Source of the DNA: Acidobacteriota bacterium
GTDB lineage: Bacteria; Acidobacteriota; Terriglobia; Acidiferrales; UBA7541
Direction of reading: 5' to 3'
Assembly (NCBI GenBank): GCA_003166795.1
Contig: PMUS01000093.1
Location: forward strand, 1,891 to 52,534
Length of the DNA stretch: 50,644 nucleotides
Part shown: positions 16,374 to 25,503 of the stretch, one piece after another
Numbering within the stretch: the first letter of the stretch is position 1
Layout of the letters: each line of letters starts with the position of its first letter
Position numbers and translations under genes: made by a program
Notes under the pieces: model-generated
Told to the model about the DNA's origin: nothing
The model's database searches: none
Seen by the model: the letters and a program-made list of their open reading frames with translations, nothing else

Positions 16374-19295
16374 ATGATGCGTAAATGGGGGCTTTCAACG
16401 GCGGCGCTGGTCCTCGCGGCAATATTCTCGCTCATGACACCTCCCGCCCGCTCGCAAAAAAAATCCCCGGCGAACTCAACGCCAACTGCCTCGAATGCCT
16501 GGGTCGAGCAGACGCTCAAGAAGATGACACTGCGCGAGAAGCTCGGGCAGATGCTGATGGTGACATTTTTCGGCGTGTTCGATTCGGCCGAAAGCCCCGA
16601 GTATCGTGAGGTGCTTCACGAGGTCGAGGACAATCACGTCGGCGGCCTAATCATTGTCACCGATCGCGGGCCGCTCGGACTTGAGCGAAGCCAGGTGTAC
16701 CCCACCGCCGTGATGACAAACGAACTCCAGCGCCGCGCGAAAATTCCGCTCCTGGTTGGCGCGGATTTCGAAGCCGGCACTGGGATGCGACTCGACGAGG
16801 GCACGTCGTTTCCTTCCGCGATGGCGATTGCCGCGACGGGCGACCCGAAACTCGCGTACGCCGCTGGCAAATACACGGCGCTCGAAGCGCGGGCGGCCGG
16901 TGTGCAATGGATCTTCGCTCCGGATGCGGACGTTAACAACAACCCCGACAATCCAATCATCAACATACGATCTTTCGGCGAGGACCCGGCGAGCGTCGCG
17001 GAATACGTGAAGGAGTTCGTGCGCGGCGTTGAAGACAACGGCGCGCTGGCGACGGCGAAGCATTTCCCGGGACACGGCAACGTCGGCGTGGATTCGCATA
17101 TCTCGCTGCCCACAGTGCCGGGCGACCGCAATGAGCTCGAAGGAACCGAACTCGTTCCCTTCCGCGCAGCGATCGCCGCCGGCGTGAGTTCCATCATGCC
17201 GGGCCATCTGGCTGTGCCGGCATTCGAGCCCGATCCCGCGATTCCGGCGACACTTTCGCGAAATATTCTGAGTGGCCTGCTGCGCGACGACATGAAATTC
17301 CGGGGCCTGATCATTACCGACGCTCTCGACATGGGCGGCGTTGCGTCGAACTATCCTCCGGGCGAGGCTGCTGTGCGGGCAATCGACGCCGGTACGGACG
17401 TGCTTCTAATGTCGCCCTCGCCCGACGCAGCGATCGCCGGGCTCGAGGAAGCAGTGAAATCCGGCCGCATCTCCGAGAAACGAATTGACGCTTCCGTGCG
17501 AAGAATTCTGGCAGCCAAAGCCCGGCTGGGACTCAACAAGAACCGCACGGTTGACGTCGCGCGGCTGAACGAGAAATTCGCGCGCCCGGAATATGAAACA
17601 GAAGCGCAAAACATCGCCGATCGCGGCGTCACCCTGCTGCGCGATGCACCTTGGCTCCTGCCGCTGGACGCCACCAAGCCGCTGCGCGTGTTGCTGGTCG
17701 CGCTTTCCTCCGATGCCGATCCGAACCCGGGCGAGACGATCGAGCCGGAAATTCGCCCGCGCGTTGACTCGCTCAAAGTCCTGCGCGCGGATACGCAATA
17801 TTCGCCCGTCAGCACGCTGAAGCTCCCGCCGCCGGACACGTACGATGTGGCAATAGCAGCCCTTTTTGTGCGCGTTGCAGACCGCAAGGGCGACGTCGGC
17901 TTTCCGGACGACCAGCTTGCGTTCGTGAACCAATTGCTGGCCGCGGGTAAGCCGACCGTGGTCGCTTCTTTCGGCAGCCCGTACCTGATCGAGCGATTTC
18001 CGAACGCGAAGACGTGGCTCGCTGAGTTCTCAACCAACGATGTCTCGCAGCGCGCCGCAGCTCGCGCGATATTCGGGCAGATCACGATCAGCGGCAGGAT
18101 TCCGGTGACCGTGCCCGGAACCGTGCAGCGCGGTGACGGCATGCGGGTAGCCGAAAATCCGATGACGCTGCAGCCCGCGCCCGCGGCGTGGACGGAGCGC
18201 CTGAAGCCGGCCTTCACTTTACTCGACCGCGCGGTTGCCGACGGTGCTTTCCCCGGGGGTGTACTCGCTGTCGGGTGGAACGGCCAGCTTGCGGTGCACC
18301 CGTTCGGGAAACTCGAACTGGATGGCGAGGAATACGAGGTAGATGAAGACTCGATGTACGACGTCGCCTCGCTGACGAAGCCAATCGTCACGACCACGGC
18401 GGTGATGATGCTCGTGCAGCAGGGCCGGCTCGATCTAAATCGCCCGGTCGAGAACTATTTGCCCGATTTCGCGGCTGCCGCAAAGTCCGACCCGGACCCG
18501 GCGTGGCGCGCTCGCGTCACTCTCCGCATGCTGCTTCTGCACGATTCCGGGCTTCCCGATCATCGCGACTTTTACAAGCAAGCGAAGGGTCACGACGCGA
18601 TTCTGGCGCGCGTTCTCGCTGAGCCGCTCGTTCGCGAGCCCGGAACGCAGGTGGAATATTCCGACCTGGGATTCATTCTGCTCGGCGAGATCGTCGAGCG
18701 GCTGACCGGCGAAACTCTTGATACCTTTGCAAAGCGCGAAATCTTTCAGCCGCTCGGGATGGACCGTTCCATGTTTAATCCGCCGCGCAAGCTGCGCGAA
18801 GACATCGCGCCCACGGAAATGGACTCGACCTTCCGCAAGCGGCTCGTCTGGGGCGAAGTACACGACGAAAACGCCTGGGCCATGGGCGGAGTTGCAGGGA
18901 ACGCAGGCCTCTTTTCGACCGCTGGCGACATCGCTGCATTCGCCCAGATGATTCTCAACGGAGGCATCTACGGCCACGAGCGCCTCCTCGCATATTCCAC
19001 GATCCGGCAGTTCACGGCGCGCCAAACGATTGGCGGTTCGGCGCGCACTCTCGGCTGGGATGTGCCCGAGGAGCCGTCCTCGTCGGGCCGCTATTTTTCA
19101 GCCACAAGCTTCGGGCACACCGGCTTTACGGGCACGTCCCTGTGGATCGATCCCGAGCGGAAGCTGTTCGTCGTTCTCCTGACAAACCGCGTGAATCCCA
19201 CGCGGGCCAACGAGAAGATCCGGCAAGTGCGCCCTGCGCTGCACGACGCGATCTTCGAAGGTCTGGGGCTGGCTTCCGGCCAGGCCGCCCGATAA
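16374..19295 (+). CDS. Secreted NagZ (GH3) and AmiE-like serine hydrolase fusion
   Basis: A 973-residue two-enzyme protein. Residues 1-28 form a signal peptide (MMRKWGLSTAALVLAAIF). The GH3 beta-N-acetylglucosaminidase part has KHFPGHGNVGVDSH at 229-242, the NagZ hallmark, and the candidate nucleophile Asp316 in ITDALDMGG; a GH3 C-terminal alpha/beta domain follows to about 590. The last 360 residues are a serine beta-lactamase-like hydrolase: Ser666-x-x-Lys669 in ASLTKP, YSD, and HTGFTG replacing KTG. In Bacillus NagZ and the beta-lactamase-like amidase AmiE are separate neighbours of YbbC/NamZ; here they are fused. ATG at 16374 gives the signal peptide and is preferred over upstream starts. 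Confidence 0.92.
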   Translation: MMRKWGLSTAALVLAAIFSLMTPPARSQKKSPANSTPTASNAWVEQTLKKMTLREKLGQMLMVTFFGVFDSAESPEYREVLHEVEDNHVGGLIIVTDRGPLGLERSQVYPTAVMTNELQRRAKIPLLVGADFEAGTGMRLDEGTSFPSAMAIAATGDPKLAYAAGKYTALEARAAGVQWIFAPDADVNNNPDNPIINIRSFGEDPASVAEYVKEFVRGVEDNGALATAKHFPGHGNVGVDSHISLPTVPGDRNELEGTELVPFRAAIAAGVSSIMPGHLAVPAFEPDPAIPATLSRNILSGLLRDDMKFRGLIITDALDMGGVASNYPPGEAAVRAIDAGTDVLLMSPSPDAAIAGLEEAVKSGRISEKRIDASVRRILAAKARLGLNKNRTVDVARLNEKFARPEYETEAQNIADRGVTLLRDAPWLLPLDATKPLRVLLVALSSDADPNPGETIEPEIRPRVDSLKVLRADTQYSPVSTLKLPPPDTYDVAIAALFVRVADRKGDVGFPDDQLAFVNQLLAAGKPTVVASFGSPYLIERFPNAKTWLAEFSTNDVSQRAAARAIFGQITISGRIPVTVPGTVQRGDGMRVAENPMTLQPAPAAWTERLKPAFTLLDRAVADGAFPGGVLAVGWNGQLAVHPFGKLELDGEEYEVDEDSMYDVASLTKPIVTTTAVMMLVQQGRLDLNRPVENYLPDFAAAAKSDPDPAWRARVTLRMLLLHDSGLPDHRDFYKQAKGHDAILARVLAEPLVREPGTQVEYSDLGFILLGEIVERLTGETLDTFAKREIFQPLGMDRSMFNPPRKLREDIAPTEMDSTFRKRLVWGEVHDENAWAMGGVAGNAGLFSTAGDIAAFAQMILNGGIYGHERLLAYSTIRQFTARQTIGGSARTLGWDVPEEPSSSGRYFSATSFGHTGFTGTSLWIDPERKLFVVLLTNRVNPTRANEKIRQVRPALHDAIFEGLGLASGQAAR

Positions 19296-19385
19296 CTCCC
19301 TCGGCACAATCTCTACCAGAATCCTGCGAGGAGCCGCCACTGAGGCTTCGCTGCCGCTATAATTATTCAGGGTCTGGGGCGCTCC

Positions 19386-20306
19386 TTGAAGGCATCGAGG
19401 ACAGAACAACGGAACCCGCGTTCGCGCGGGCTTGACAGGAAGTCAACTCTCGATATTTTGCGCGCGCTCAGCCGGGAAGATGCAACCGTTGCGCTGGCCG
19501 TGCGCCGGGAGCTGCCGCAGATTGCGCTCGCGGTGGACGCCATCGCGAAATCGCTGCGGGGCGGCGGAACGCTTTTCTACATTGGCGCGGGAACGAGTGG
19601 CCGGCTCGCGGTGCTGGACGCGGCAGAATGCCCGCCGACATTCGGAACTCCACCTGGAATGGTGCGGGCGATCATCGCCGGTGGCGAACGGGCGCTGCGG
19701 CACGCGGTCGAAGGCGCGGAGGATTCCGCGGCAGATGGCGCGCGCGATTTGCGGCGAGCAGGCGTATCGCGCGGCGATGTGGTCGTGGGGATCGCTGCGA
19801 GTGGCGCGACCGCTTACGTGCTCGGCGCGCTTGCGTGTGCGCGGCGGCGGGGCGCCGTCACCGTCGGGGTGACTTCGAATTCACGCTCGCCGGTGGCGCG
19901 CAAGGCGCGCATCTCCATCTCGCCCGACACCGGGCCGGAGGTGATCGCCGGTTCCACGCGAATGAAGGCCGGGACGGCGCAGAAGATGGTCCTGAATATG
20001 CTTTCTACTGCCGCGATGGTGCGGCTCGGTCGAGTCTACGAGAACTGGATGGTTCACGTGGCGCTGACAAATCAGAAGTTGCGGCGACGCGGCGCGCGGA
20101 TTCTGGAGGAAGCGGCGGGCGTAAGCCTGTCCACTGCGGAACACGCTCTGCGTCAGGCGGGCCACAATCTGCCGTCTGCGCTGGTCATGCTCAAGACCGG
20201 AGTCAGCGCGCGCGATGCGCGGCAACGGCTGGCGGCAGCAGGCGGCAGCGTCCGGCAGGCGCTGGAAGCAGCAAAGAAACATCAAACTAATCTCAGGGGC
20301 CGGTAA
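19386..20306 (+). CDS. murQ: N-acetylmuramic acid 6-phosphate etherase
   Basis: A 306-residue cytoplasmic SIS-domain enzyme that cleaves the lactyl ether of MurNAc-6-P to GlcNAc-6-P and D-lactate. Family blocks are TEQRNPRSRGLD at the start, FYIGAGTSGRLAVLDAAECPPTFG with the catalytic-type glutamate, HAVEGAEDS, VVGIAASG and GSTRMKAGTAQKMVLNMLSTAAM. Length is normal. The start is a TTG at 19386; there is no in-frame ATG upstream before the stop at 19341, and a TATAAT at 19358-19363 fits a short leader. It sits 90 bp after the NagZ-AmiE gene and 6 bp before murA. Confidence 0.95.
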   Translation: MKASRTEQRNPRSRGLDRKSTLDILRALSREDATVALAVRRELPQIALAVDAIAKSLRGGGTLFYIGAGTSGRLAVLDAAECPPTFGTPPGMVRAIIAGGERALRHAVEGAEDSAADGARDLRRAGVSRGDVVVGIAASGATAYVLGALACARRRGAVTVGVTSNSRSPVARKARISISPDTGPEVIAGSTRMKAGTAQKMVLNMLSTAAMVRLGRVYENWMVHVALTNQKLRRRGARILEEAAGVSLSTAEHALRQAGHNLPSALVMLKTGVSARDARQRLAAAGGSVRQALEAAKKHQTNLRGR

Positions 20307-20312
20307 CAGGAC

Positions 20313-21584
20313 ATGGACCGATTCAAGATTCAAGGCGGGCGCAGGCTCGAAGGCGAAGTCCGAATCAGCGGAGCGAAGAACGCCGCGCTGCCGGCCATGG
20401 CGGCGTCGCTGTTGACGGCCGAAGCCGTGCACCTCAAGAATATTCCCCACGTGCGCGACATTATCACGATGGCAAAGCTGCTCGCGCACATGCGTTGCAA
20501 GGTGGAAAGCCCCGACATCCCGCCGAGCGAATTCGTCATTCGCGCCGAGAGCGTCTCGCACGCGGAAGCGCCGTACGAACTGGTGAAGACCATGCGCGCC
20601 TCGGTCCTGACGCTCGGCCCTCTGGTCGCGCGATTCGGCTATGCGCGCGTTTCCCTTCCCGGAGGCTGCTCGATCGGCGCGCGTCCGATTGATATGCACA
20701 TCCAGGCGCTGGAAAAGCTAGGCGCGACGATTTCGGTGGATCATGGCTACGTCGAAGCGCGAGCGACGCGCCTTCACGGCGCTGTGTTCCGCTTTCCGAA
20801 GATCACGGTCACGGGGACGGAAAATATCCTCACGGCCGCCGTGCTGGCCGAAGGCGAAACCGTTCTCGAAAATTGCGCGCTCGAACCCGAAATTCCCGAT
20901 CTCGCCGCCCTGCTCGTCAAAATGGGAGCGAAGATCGAGGGCGCTGGGACGCCCACGATTCGCGTGCAGGGTGTTGATAGACTCCACGCCGCGACGCACA
21001 CCATCATTCCCGATCGGATCGAAGCGGGCACATTCCTCGTGGCCGGAGCCATCACCGGTGGCGAGCTGCTACTGAAGCACTGCGAACCCCAGCACTTGAC
21101 CGCCGTCATCGAAAAACTCAAGGAGTGCGGTGTCGAAATCAAGTGCGAGGGGAAGGGCGGGCTGCGCGTGCGCGCCGCGAAAAAACTCGTAGCAGCCGAC
21201 GTCAACACCGAGGAATATCCCGGCTTTGCGACCGATATGCAGGCGCAGTTCATGGCTCTGGCCACGCAAGCGCACGGCATTTCGCATATCCGCGAAACAA
21301 TCTTTGAGAATCGCTACCTCCACGCAAGCGAGATGGTGCGCATGGGCGCAAACATCTTGGTTGACGGGAATACGGCGGTGATTACCGGACCGGCACAGCT
21401 CAGCGGGGCTCCTGTCACGGCCTCGGATCTGCGCGCCAGCGCGGGACTCGTCCTCGCGGCGCTCGTCGCCAGCAACACCACGTGGATTGACCGCGTTTAC
21501 CACATTGACCGCGGCTACGAACAGATCGAGCTGAAACTCACCGCGCTCGGCGCGAGCATCGAGCGCGTCACCCAACAGTCCTGA
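20313..21584 (+). CDS. murA: UDP-N-acetylglucosamine 1-carboxyvinyltransferase
   Basis: A 423-residue EPSP-synthase-fold enzyme that transfers enolpyruvate from PEP to UDP-GlcNAc, the first committed step of peptidoglycan synthesis. The N-terminal substrate block ISGAKNAALPAMAASLL and the active-site loop PGGCSIGARPID with Cys119 are both present; that cysteine is the residue fosfomycin alkylates, so the enzyme should be of the sensitive type. The start is 6 bp after the murQ stop, so the two genes are almost certainly cotranscribed, linking recovery of GlcNAc-6-P with re-entry into UDP-MurNAc synthesis. Confidence 0.97.
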   Translation: MDRFKIQGGRRLEGEVRISGAKNAALPAMAASLLTAEAVHLKNIPHVRDIITMAKLLAHMRCKVESPDIPPSEFVIRAESVSHAEAPYELVKTMRASVLTLGPLVARFGYARVSLPGGCSIGARPIDMHIQALEKLGATISVDHGYVEARATRLHGAVFRFPKITVTGTENILTAAVLAEGETVLENCALEPEIPDLAALLVKMGAKIEGAGTPTIRVQGVDRLHAATHTIIPDRIEAGTFLVAGAITGGELLLKHCEPQHLTAVIEKLKECGVEIKCEGKGGLRVRAAKKLVAADVNTEEYPGFATDMQAQFMALATQAHGISHIRETIFENRYLHASEMVRMGANILVDGNTAVITGPAQLSGAPVTASDLRASAGLVLAALVASNTTWIDRVYHIDRGYEQIELKLTALGASIERVTQQS

Positions 21585-21705
21585 GACGACCGTTTGTCCC
21601 AGCCGCAAATGATCGGCGGACAAAAAAAGGGAGGCGATCACTCGCCTCCCTTCGAACACCCGTTCATCGGACGCCGCGACGTCCAATTAACGCCGAAACC
21701 AGCTG

Positions 21706-23823
21706 CTAGCCCGCCGCTTCCGTCTTCGGTTGCTTATCGCGCTGGTCGCGCAACACAGCCTTGCGGCTCAGCCGGACTTTGTTTCCTTCGATGGCCAGCA
21801 CCTTCACGAGCACCTGGTCGCCTTCCTTGAGCTCGTCTCGAACGGCGCGGATGCGCGCCTCCGCGATTTCGCTGATGTGAAGGAGGCCGTCCGTGCCGGG
21901 GAATATTTCGACGAACGCGCCGAACTCCGCTATTCGCACGACCGTGCCGAGATATGTCTTGCCGATCTCGGCGGTCGCGGTGATGTCGCGGATCATCTTT
22001 AGCGCATTTTCCGCGGCGAGTCCGCTGCTCGCGAACACATGAACCTTGCCATCGTCCATCACGTCAATCTTCACGCCCGTGGCCTCAACGATCGAGCGGA
22101 TTTTCTTTCCGCCCGGCCCGATCAGGTCACGAATCTTGTCCGTGGGAATCTGTAGCATGTGCAGGTGGGGCGCATACGCCGAAATTTCCGGCCGCCCGTT
22201 CGAGATCGTCTTCTCCATGATGTCGAGAATTTCAAGACGCGCCTTCCGCGCTTGAGCCAGTGCCTCTCGCATCATGGCGACGCTGACACCCGCGACCTTG
22301 ATGTCCATCTGCAAAGCCGTAATTCCCTGCCGTGTTCCGGCGACCTTGAAATCCATGTCACCGTAATGATCTTCGGCGCCTGCGATGTCGGTGAGGATCG
22401 CGTATTTCTCGTTCTCCACAACGAGGCCCATTGCGATTCCAGCGCACGGAGACTTCAACGGCACGCCCGCGTCCATCATTGCAAGTGAGCCGCCGCAAAC
22501 CGTCGCCATGGACGACGATCCGTTCGATTCGAGGATATCCGAAACCACGCGCATCGCGTATGGAAAGTCGGCTTCGGAAGGAAGCAGGTTGCCGAGCGCC
22601 CGCTCGGCCAATGCGCCGTGCCCGATTTCGCGCCGGCCCGCCCCGCGCAGGAATTTCACTTCGCCCACCGAAAAAGGCGGGAAGTTGTAGTGCAGCATGA
22701 ATCGTTTGAACACGTCCTGCTCGAACAGCAGATCGAGCCGCTGCTTATCTTCCTTCGTGCCGAGCGTGGTGGTCGCGAGCGCCTGGGTTTCGCCTCGGGT
22801 GAAGAGAGCCGAGCCGTGCGCGCGGGGCAGCACGCCCACTTCGCATGTGATCTGTCGGACCTGGTCGAACGCGCGGCCGTCCGGGCGCCGGCGGCGAACA
22901 AGCATATCGTCACGGAAGATGCGCTCGCGAAGCCGCTCAAATGCGCGATAGGCCAGCTTGCGCTTCTCCAGGTCCTTTTCATCAATGCTTCCCATGATCT
23001 CGGCCTTGACCTCGTCTACCAGGCCGTAGCTTTCGAGCTTGGGGTGCTTCTGGGTGTCCACCGCGTCGCGCAACCGCTCGCCGTATTTCTGCGTGATGTC
23101 TTTGTAGAGCGATTCGTCGAACGCGGGAGGCTTTACCGTCACTTTCTTGGGGTTCACGCGGCTACCCAGGTCGCGAATCGCCGCGACGATCTTGCGAATT
23201 TCCGCGTGGCCGAATTCCAGCGCGTCGGCGACGGTGTCCTCGGAAACCTCGAACGCTCCCGATTCAACCATCACGATCGCGTCGGCCGAGCCTGCGATGA
23301 TCAGGTTCATCTGGCTTGTCTTCTGCTCCGCGATCGTCGGGTTCACCACGAGCCTGCCTTCGAGCATTCCCACGCGAACGCACGCGATCGGGTTGTCGAA
23401 TGGAATCTTGGAAATGTAGAGCGCCGCCGAAGCCGCGGTGACGGCGACTACGTCGGGGTCATTGTCGCTATCGGCTGACAGCACCATGGCGATGATCTGT
23501 GTTTCGGTGGCCCAGCCCTCCGGAAAGAGCGGCCGCAGCGGCCGGTCCGTCAGCCGCGAAGTCAGAATTTCGCGTTCCGAGGGGCGCCCTTCACGCTTGA
23601 AAAATCCGCCCGGAATTTTTCCGGCGGCGTAGGTGTATTCACGGTAATCCACCGTGAGGGGGAGAAAATCTTTTTCGGTCGCCTTGTTGTCCATGCAGGC
23701 GGTGGCGAGCACAACTGAATCGCCGTATCGCGCCACTATCGCGCCGTGGGCCTGTCGGGCCATCTTGCCTGTTTCCAGCGTCAGCTTGCGTCCGCCGAGA
23801 TCCAAACTCACTTGTTCAAACAT
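21706..23823 (-). CDS. pnp: Polyribonucleotide nucleotidyltransferase (PNPase)
   Basis: A 705-residue phosphorolytic 3'-5' exoribonuclease of the RNA degradosome. Two RNase PH domains occupy the first 550 residues (for example GGFFKREGRPSEREILTSRL and HYNFPPFSVGE), followed by the KH domain with the loop IGPGGKKIRSI and the S1 domain KTYLGTVVRIAEFGAFVEI. Length and order are standard. It lies downstream of rpsO, the conserved arrangement in bacteria, with a 234-bp leader containing hairpins that may serve autoregulation. Confidence 0.98.
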   Translation of the reverse strand: MFEQVSLDLGGRKLTLETGKMARQAHGAIVARYGDSVVLATACMDNKATEKDFLPLTVDYREYTYAAGKIPGGFFKREGRPSEREILTSRLTDRPLRPLFPEGWATETQIIAMVLSADSDNDPDVVAVTAASAALYISKIPFDNPIACVRVGMLEGRLVVNPTIAEQKTSQMNLIIAGSADAIVMVESGAFEVSEDTVADALEFGHAEIRKIVAAIRDLGSRVNPKKVTVKPPAFDESLYKDITQKYGERLRDAVDTQKHPKLESYGLVDEVKAEIMGSIDEKDLEKRKLAYRAFERLRERIFRDDMLVRRRRPDGRAFDQVRQITCEVGVLPRAHGSALFTRGETQALATTTLGTKEDKQRLDLLFEQDVFKRFMLHYNFPPFSVGEVKFLRGAGRREIGHGALAERALGNLLPSEADFPYAMRVVSDILESNGSSSMATVCGGSLAMMDAGVPLKSPCAGIAMGLVVENEKYAILTDIAGAEDHYGDMDFKVAGTRQGITALQMDIKVAGVSVAMMREALAQARKARLEILDIMEKTISNGRPEISAYAPHLHMLQIPTDKIRDLIGPGGKKIRSIVEATGVKIDVMDDGKVHVFASSGLAAENALKMIRDITATAEIGKTYLGTVVRIAEFGAFVEIFPGTDGLLHISEIAEARIRAVRDELKEGDQVLVKVLAIEGNKVRLSRKAVLRDQRDKQPKTEAAG

Positions 23824-23840
23824 CCATCACATCCTTCTGT

Positions 23841-23886
23841 CCCGGCTCACCGGGAACGGTCATCAGATACGAGAGAAATACTCTCG
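23841..23886 (-). promoter_or_regulatory. Hairpins in the pnp leader
   Basis: Two small perfect stems lie just upstream of the pnp start on the minus strand: CCCGG-CTCA-CCGGG at 23841-23854 and CGAGAG-AAATA-CTCTCG at 23870-23886. In enteric bacteria the pnp leader folds into a stem cut by RNase III, through which PNPase represses its own synthesis. The position here fits such a role, but sequence equivalence is not shown. Confidence 0.4.
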
Positions 23887-24026
23887 GGAAATAACTTGAA
23901 GAGGGAAAAGCGCATACAGCGGGGCGCCGGAAGGCAAAATGATTAGCTGGCAAATGACCTCGCGCACCGCGCCGCTTGCGGCCCGCCTGCAGGCCGACAG
24001 TTCAAGTTTGTGCGGTGGAGGAACTT

Positions 24027-24043
24027 GCGGCCGGAGCGGCCGC
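24027..24043 (-). other. GC-rich stem-loop after rpsO
   Basis: GCGGCC-GGAGC-GGCCGC forms a 6-bp perfect stem 15 bp beyond the rpsO stop. No T-run follows on the minus strand, so it is more likely an mRNA processing or stabilising stem between rpsO and pnp than a full terminator. Confidence 0.4.
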
Positions 24044-24057
24044 TCGGGGGTTCCGCG

Positions 24058-24315
24058 CTACTTGCGCAAGCTAAGTCGTGCCACAATCTCGCGATACCGA
24101 TCCGGGTCGCGCCGATTCAGATAGTCCAGCAGCCGGCGACGCTTGTTGACCATCATGATCAACCCGCGGCGCGAAGCATGATCTTTTGCGTGGGACTGTA
24201 GGTGCGTCGTGAGGTAGTTGATGCGCTCGCTCAATAGCGCTATTTGCACTTCTGGCGATCCGGTGTCTTTCGTATGAACTCTGTACTGCTCGATTACACC
24301 GGCTTTGGCTTCCAT
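24058..24315 (-). CDS. rpsO: 30S ribosomal protein S15
   Basis: An 85-residue small-subunit protein that binds 16S rRNA helices 20-22. The family signature [23 protein letters not shown] is at residues 17-40, and [19 protein letters not shown] follows, with the usual basic C-terminus. ATG at 24315 is preferred over the TTG at 24318 because GGGAGGA lies 7 bp upstream. The gene precedes pnp, as in most bacteria. Confidence 0.97.
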   Translation of the reverse strand: MEAKAGVIEQYRVHTKDTGSPEVQIALLSERINYLTTHLQSHAKDHASRRGLIMMVNKRRRLLDYLNRRDPDRYREIVARLSLRK

Positions 24316-24442
24316 CAACTGATCCTCCCTCTGAAACGTCGTGCCCCTGCTCTATGTTCTTCGCCTCTTCAACTCGAAAATGCTAGCACAGAGCCTCTAG
24401 CCCGCAAAGGGAATTTACCGCTGCCGCCAGCTGCCAGCTGCG

Positions 24443-25042
24443 CTATTTCCCGTTTCGGACCAGCGACAGGAACTCGTCCCGCGTCTGTTTGTTCTCCCGG
24501 AACACGCCGAGCATCGCGCTGGTGACCGCTTCCGAGTGCTGCTTTTCCACTCCGCGCATCACCATGCACAGATGCCGCGCTTCGATGATCACGCCGACGC
24601 CCTGCGGGCTGAGCTGCTCCTCGATTGTCTGCGCGATCTGGCTCGTCAGCCGCTCCTGGATCTGCAATCGCCGCGCGTACATGTTTACCAGGCGCGCGAT
24701 CTTGCTCAACCCCACCACTTTCTTGTTCGGGATATAGGCCACGTGGCATTTGCCGAAAAATGGAAGCAGGTGGTGCTCGCAAAGGCTGTAGACCTCGATG
24801 TCCTTAACGACCACCATCTCGTCGTAGCACACGCTGAACATCGCCCCGTTCAACAGTTTCTCCGCGTCCTGCCCGTATCCGCTGGTCAAGTAGCGGAGCG
24901 CTTTCTCAAAGCGCTCGGGGGTGCGCTGCAGCCCTTCGCGATTGGGATCCTCTCCCAGATGCACCAGCATCTGGCGGACCAGTTCGGCAATCCCGGCTGA
25001 ACCTGTCGCTTCTGAAACGGCGATATCTGTTGTCTCGCTCAT
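24443..25042 (-). CDS. folE: GTP cyclohydrolase I (FolE)
   Basis: A 199-residue enzyme that converts GTP to 7,8-dihydroneopterin triphosphate, the entry to folate, tetrahydropterin and queuosine pathways. Zinc ligands are in [12 protein letters not shown] and in [12 protein letters not shown]; the substrate block [18 protein letters not shown] and QERLT are also present. An SD-like AGGA lies 10 bp upstream of ATG 25042, but an in-frame ATG at 25060 overlaps the preceding stop (ATGA), so either could be used. It ends a four-gene operon with two PTPS paralogues and a glycosyltransferase. Confidence 0.96.
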   Translation of the reverse strand: MSETTDIAVSEATGSAGIAELVRQMLVHLGEDPNREGLQRTPERFEKALRYLTSGYGQDAEKLLNGAMFSVCYDEMVVVKDIEVYSLCEHHLLPFFGKCHVAYIPNKKVVGLSKIARLVNMYARRLQIQERLTSQIAQTIEEQLSPQGVGVIIEARHLCMVMRGVEKQHSEAVTSAMLGVFRENKQTRDEFLSLVRNGK

Positions 25043-25056
25043 GGTCGTTTTGTTCC

Positions 25057-25503
25057 TCATGGCGCGCGTTGCTCGCGGTCGCCAATTTCCCCGTCGAATT
25101 CAAAGCTGTTCTTGCTCGTCTCCTCGAGTCGCACGCGCTCGAGGCGCGCCGCCGGAAATCCTTTCAGGCGGCGATAGATTTCCCGGCAGATGTTTTCGGC
25201 TGTCGGCACTTCTTTGTTGAATTCGGGAACTTCCTCGTTCAAATATTTGTGGTCGAACGCTTCGACGACTTCGCGCTCGACAAACGGATCGAGCTCGCCG
25301 AGATTCGCGACCATCCCCGTCTCCGGATCCACCGCGCCGGAAATCGTCACCTCGAGCGAATAGTTGTGCCCGTGGCCGTGGGGATTGCTGCACTTCCCGT
25401 AGATGCGCTGATTGTCGGTCTCGCTGAAATTCGGCCGGTGCAACCGATGCGAAGCCGCGAAGCGATAACGGCGCGTCAGCGAAAGCTTTAGCGCTCGGCT
25501 CAC
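25057..25503 (-). CDS. 6-pyruvoyl-tetrahydropterin synthase family protein, copy B
   Basis: A 148-residue T-fold enzyme. Zinc ligands are His19 (AASHRL) and His44/His46 in HGHGH, and the catalytic-type cysteine is Cys38 in [14 protein letters not shown]. The spacing Cys-x5-HGH is the PTPS-II (tetrahydropterin-forming, animal-like) pattern rather than the Cys-x3-HGH of QueD. GTG at 25503 is chosen because it overlaps the stop of copy A as GTGA; the longer open frame upstream is a read of copy A in another frame. It overlaps folE at its 3' side. Substrate and product are not certain: some members act as 6-carboxytetrahydropterin synthase. Confidence 0.9.
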   Translation of the reverse strand: MSRALKLSLTRRYRFAASHRLHRPNFSETDNQRIYGKCSNPHGHGHNYSLEVTISGAVDPETGMVANLGELDPFVEREVVEAFDHKYLNEEVPEFNKEVPTAENICREIYRRLKGFPAARLERVRLEETSKNSFEFDGEIGDREQRAP

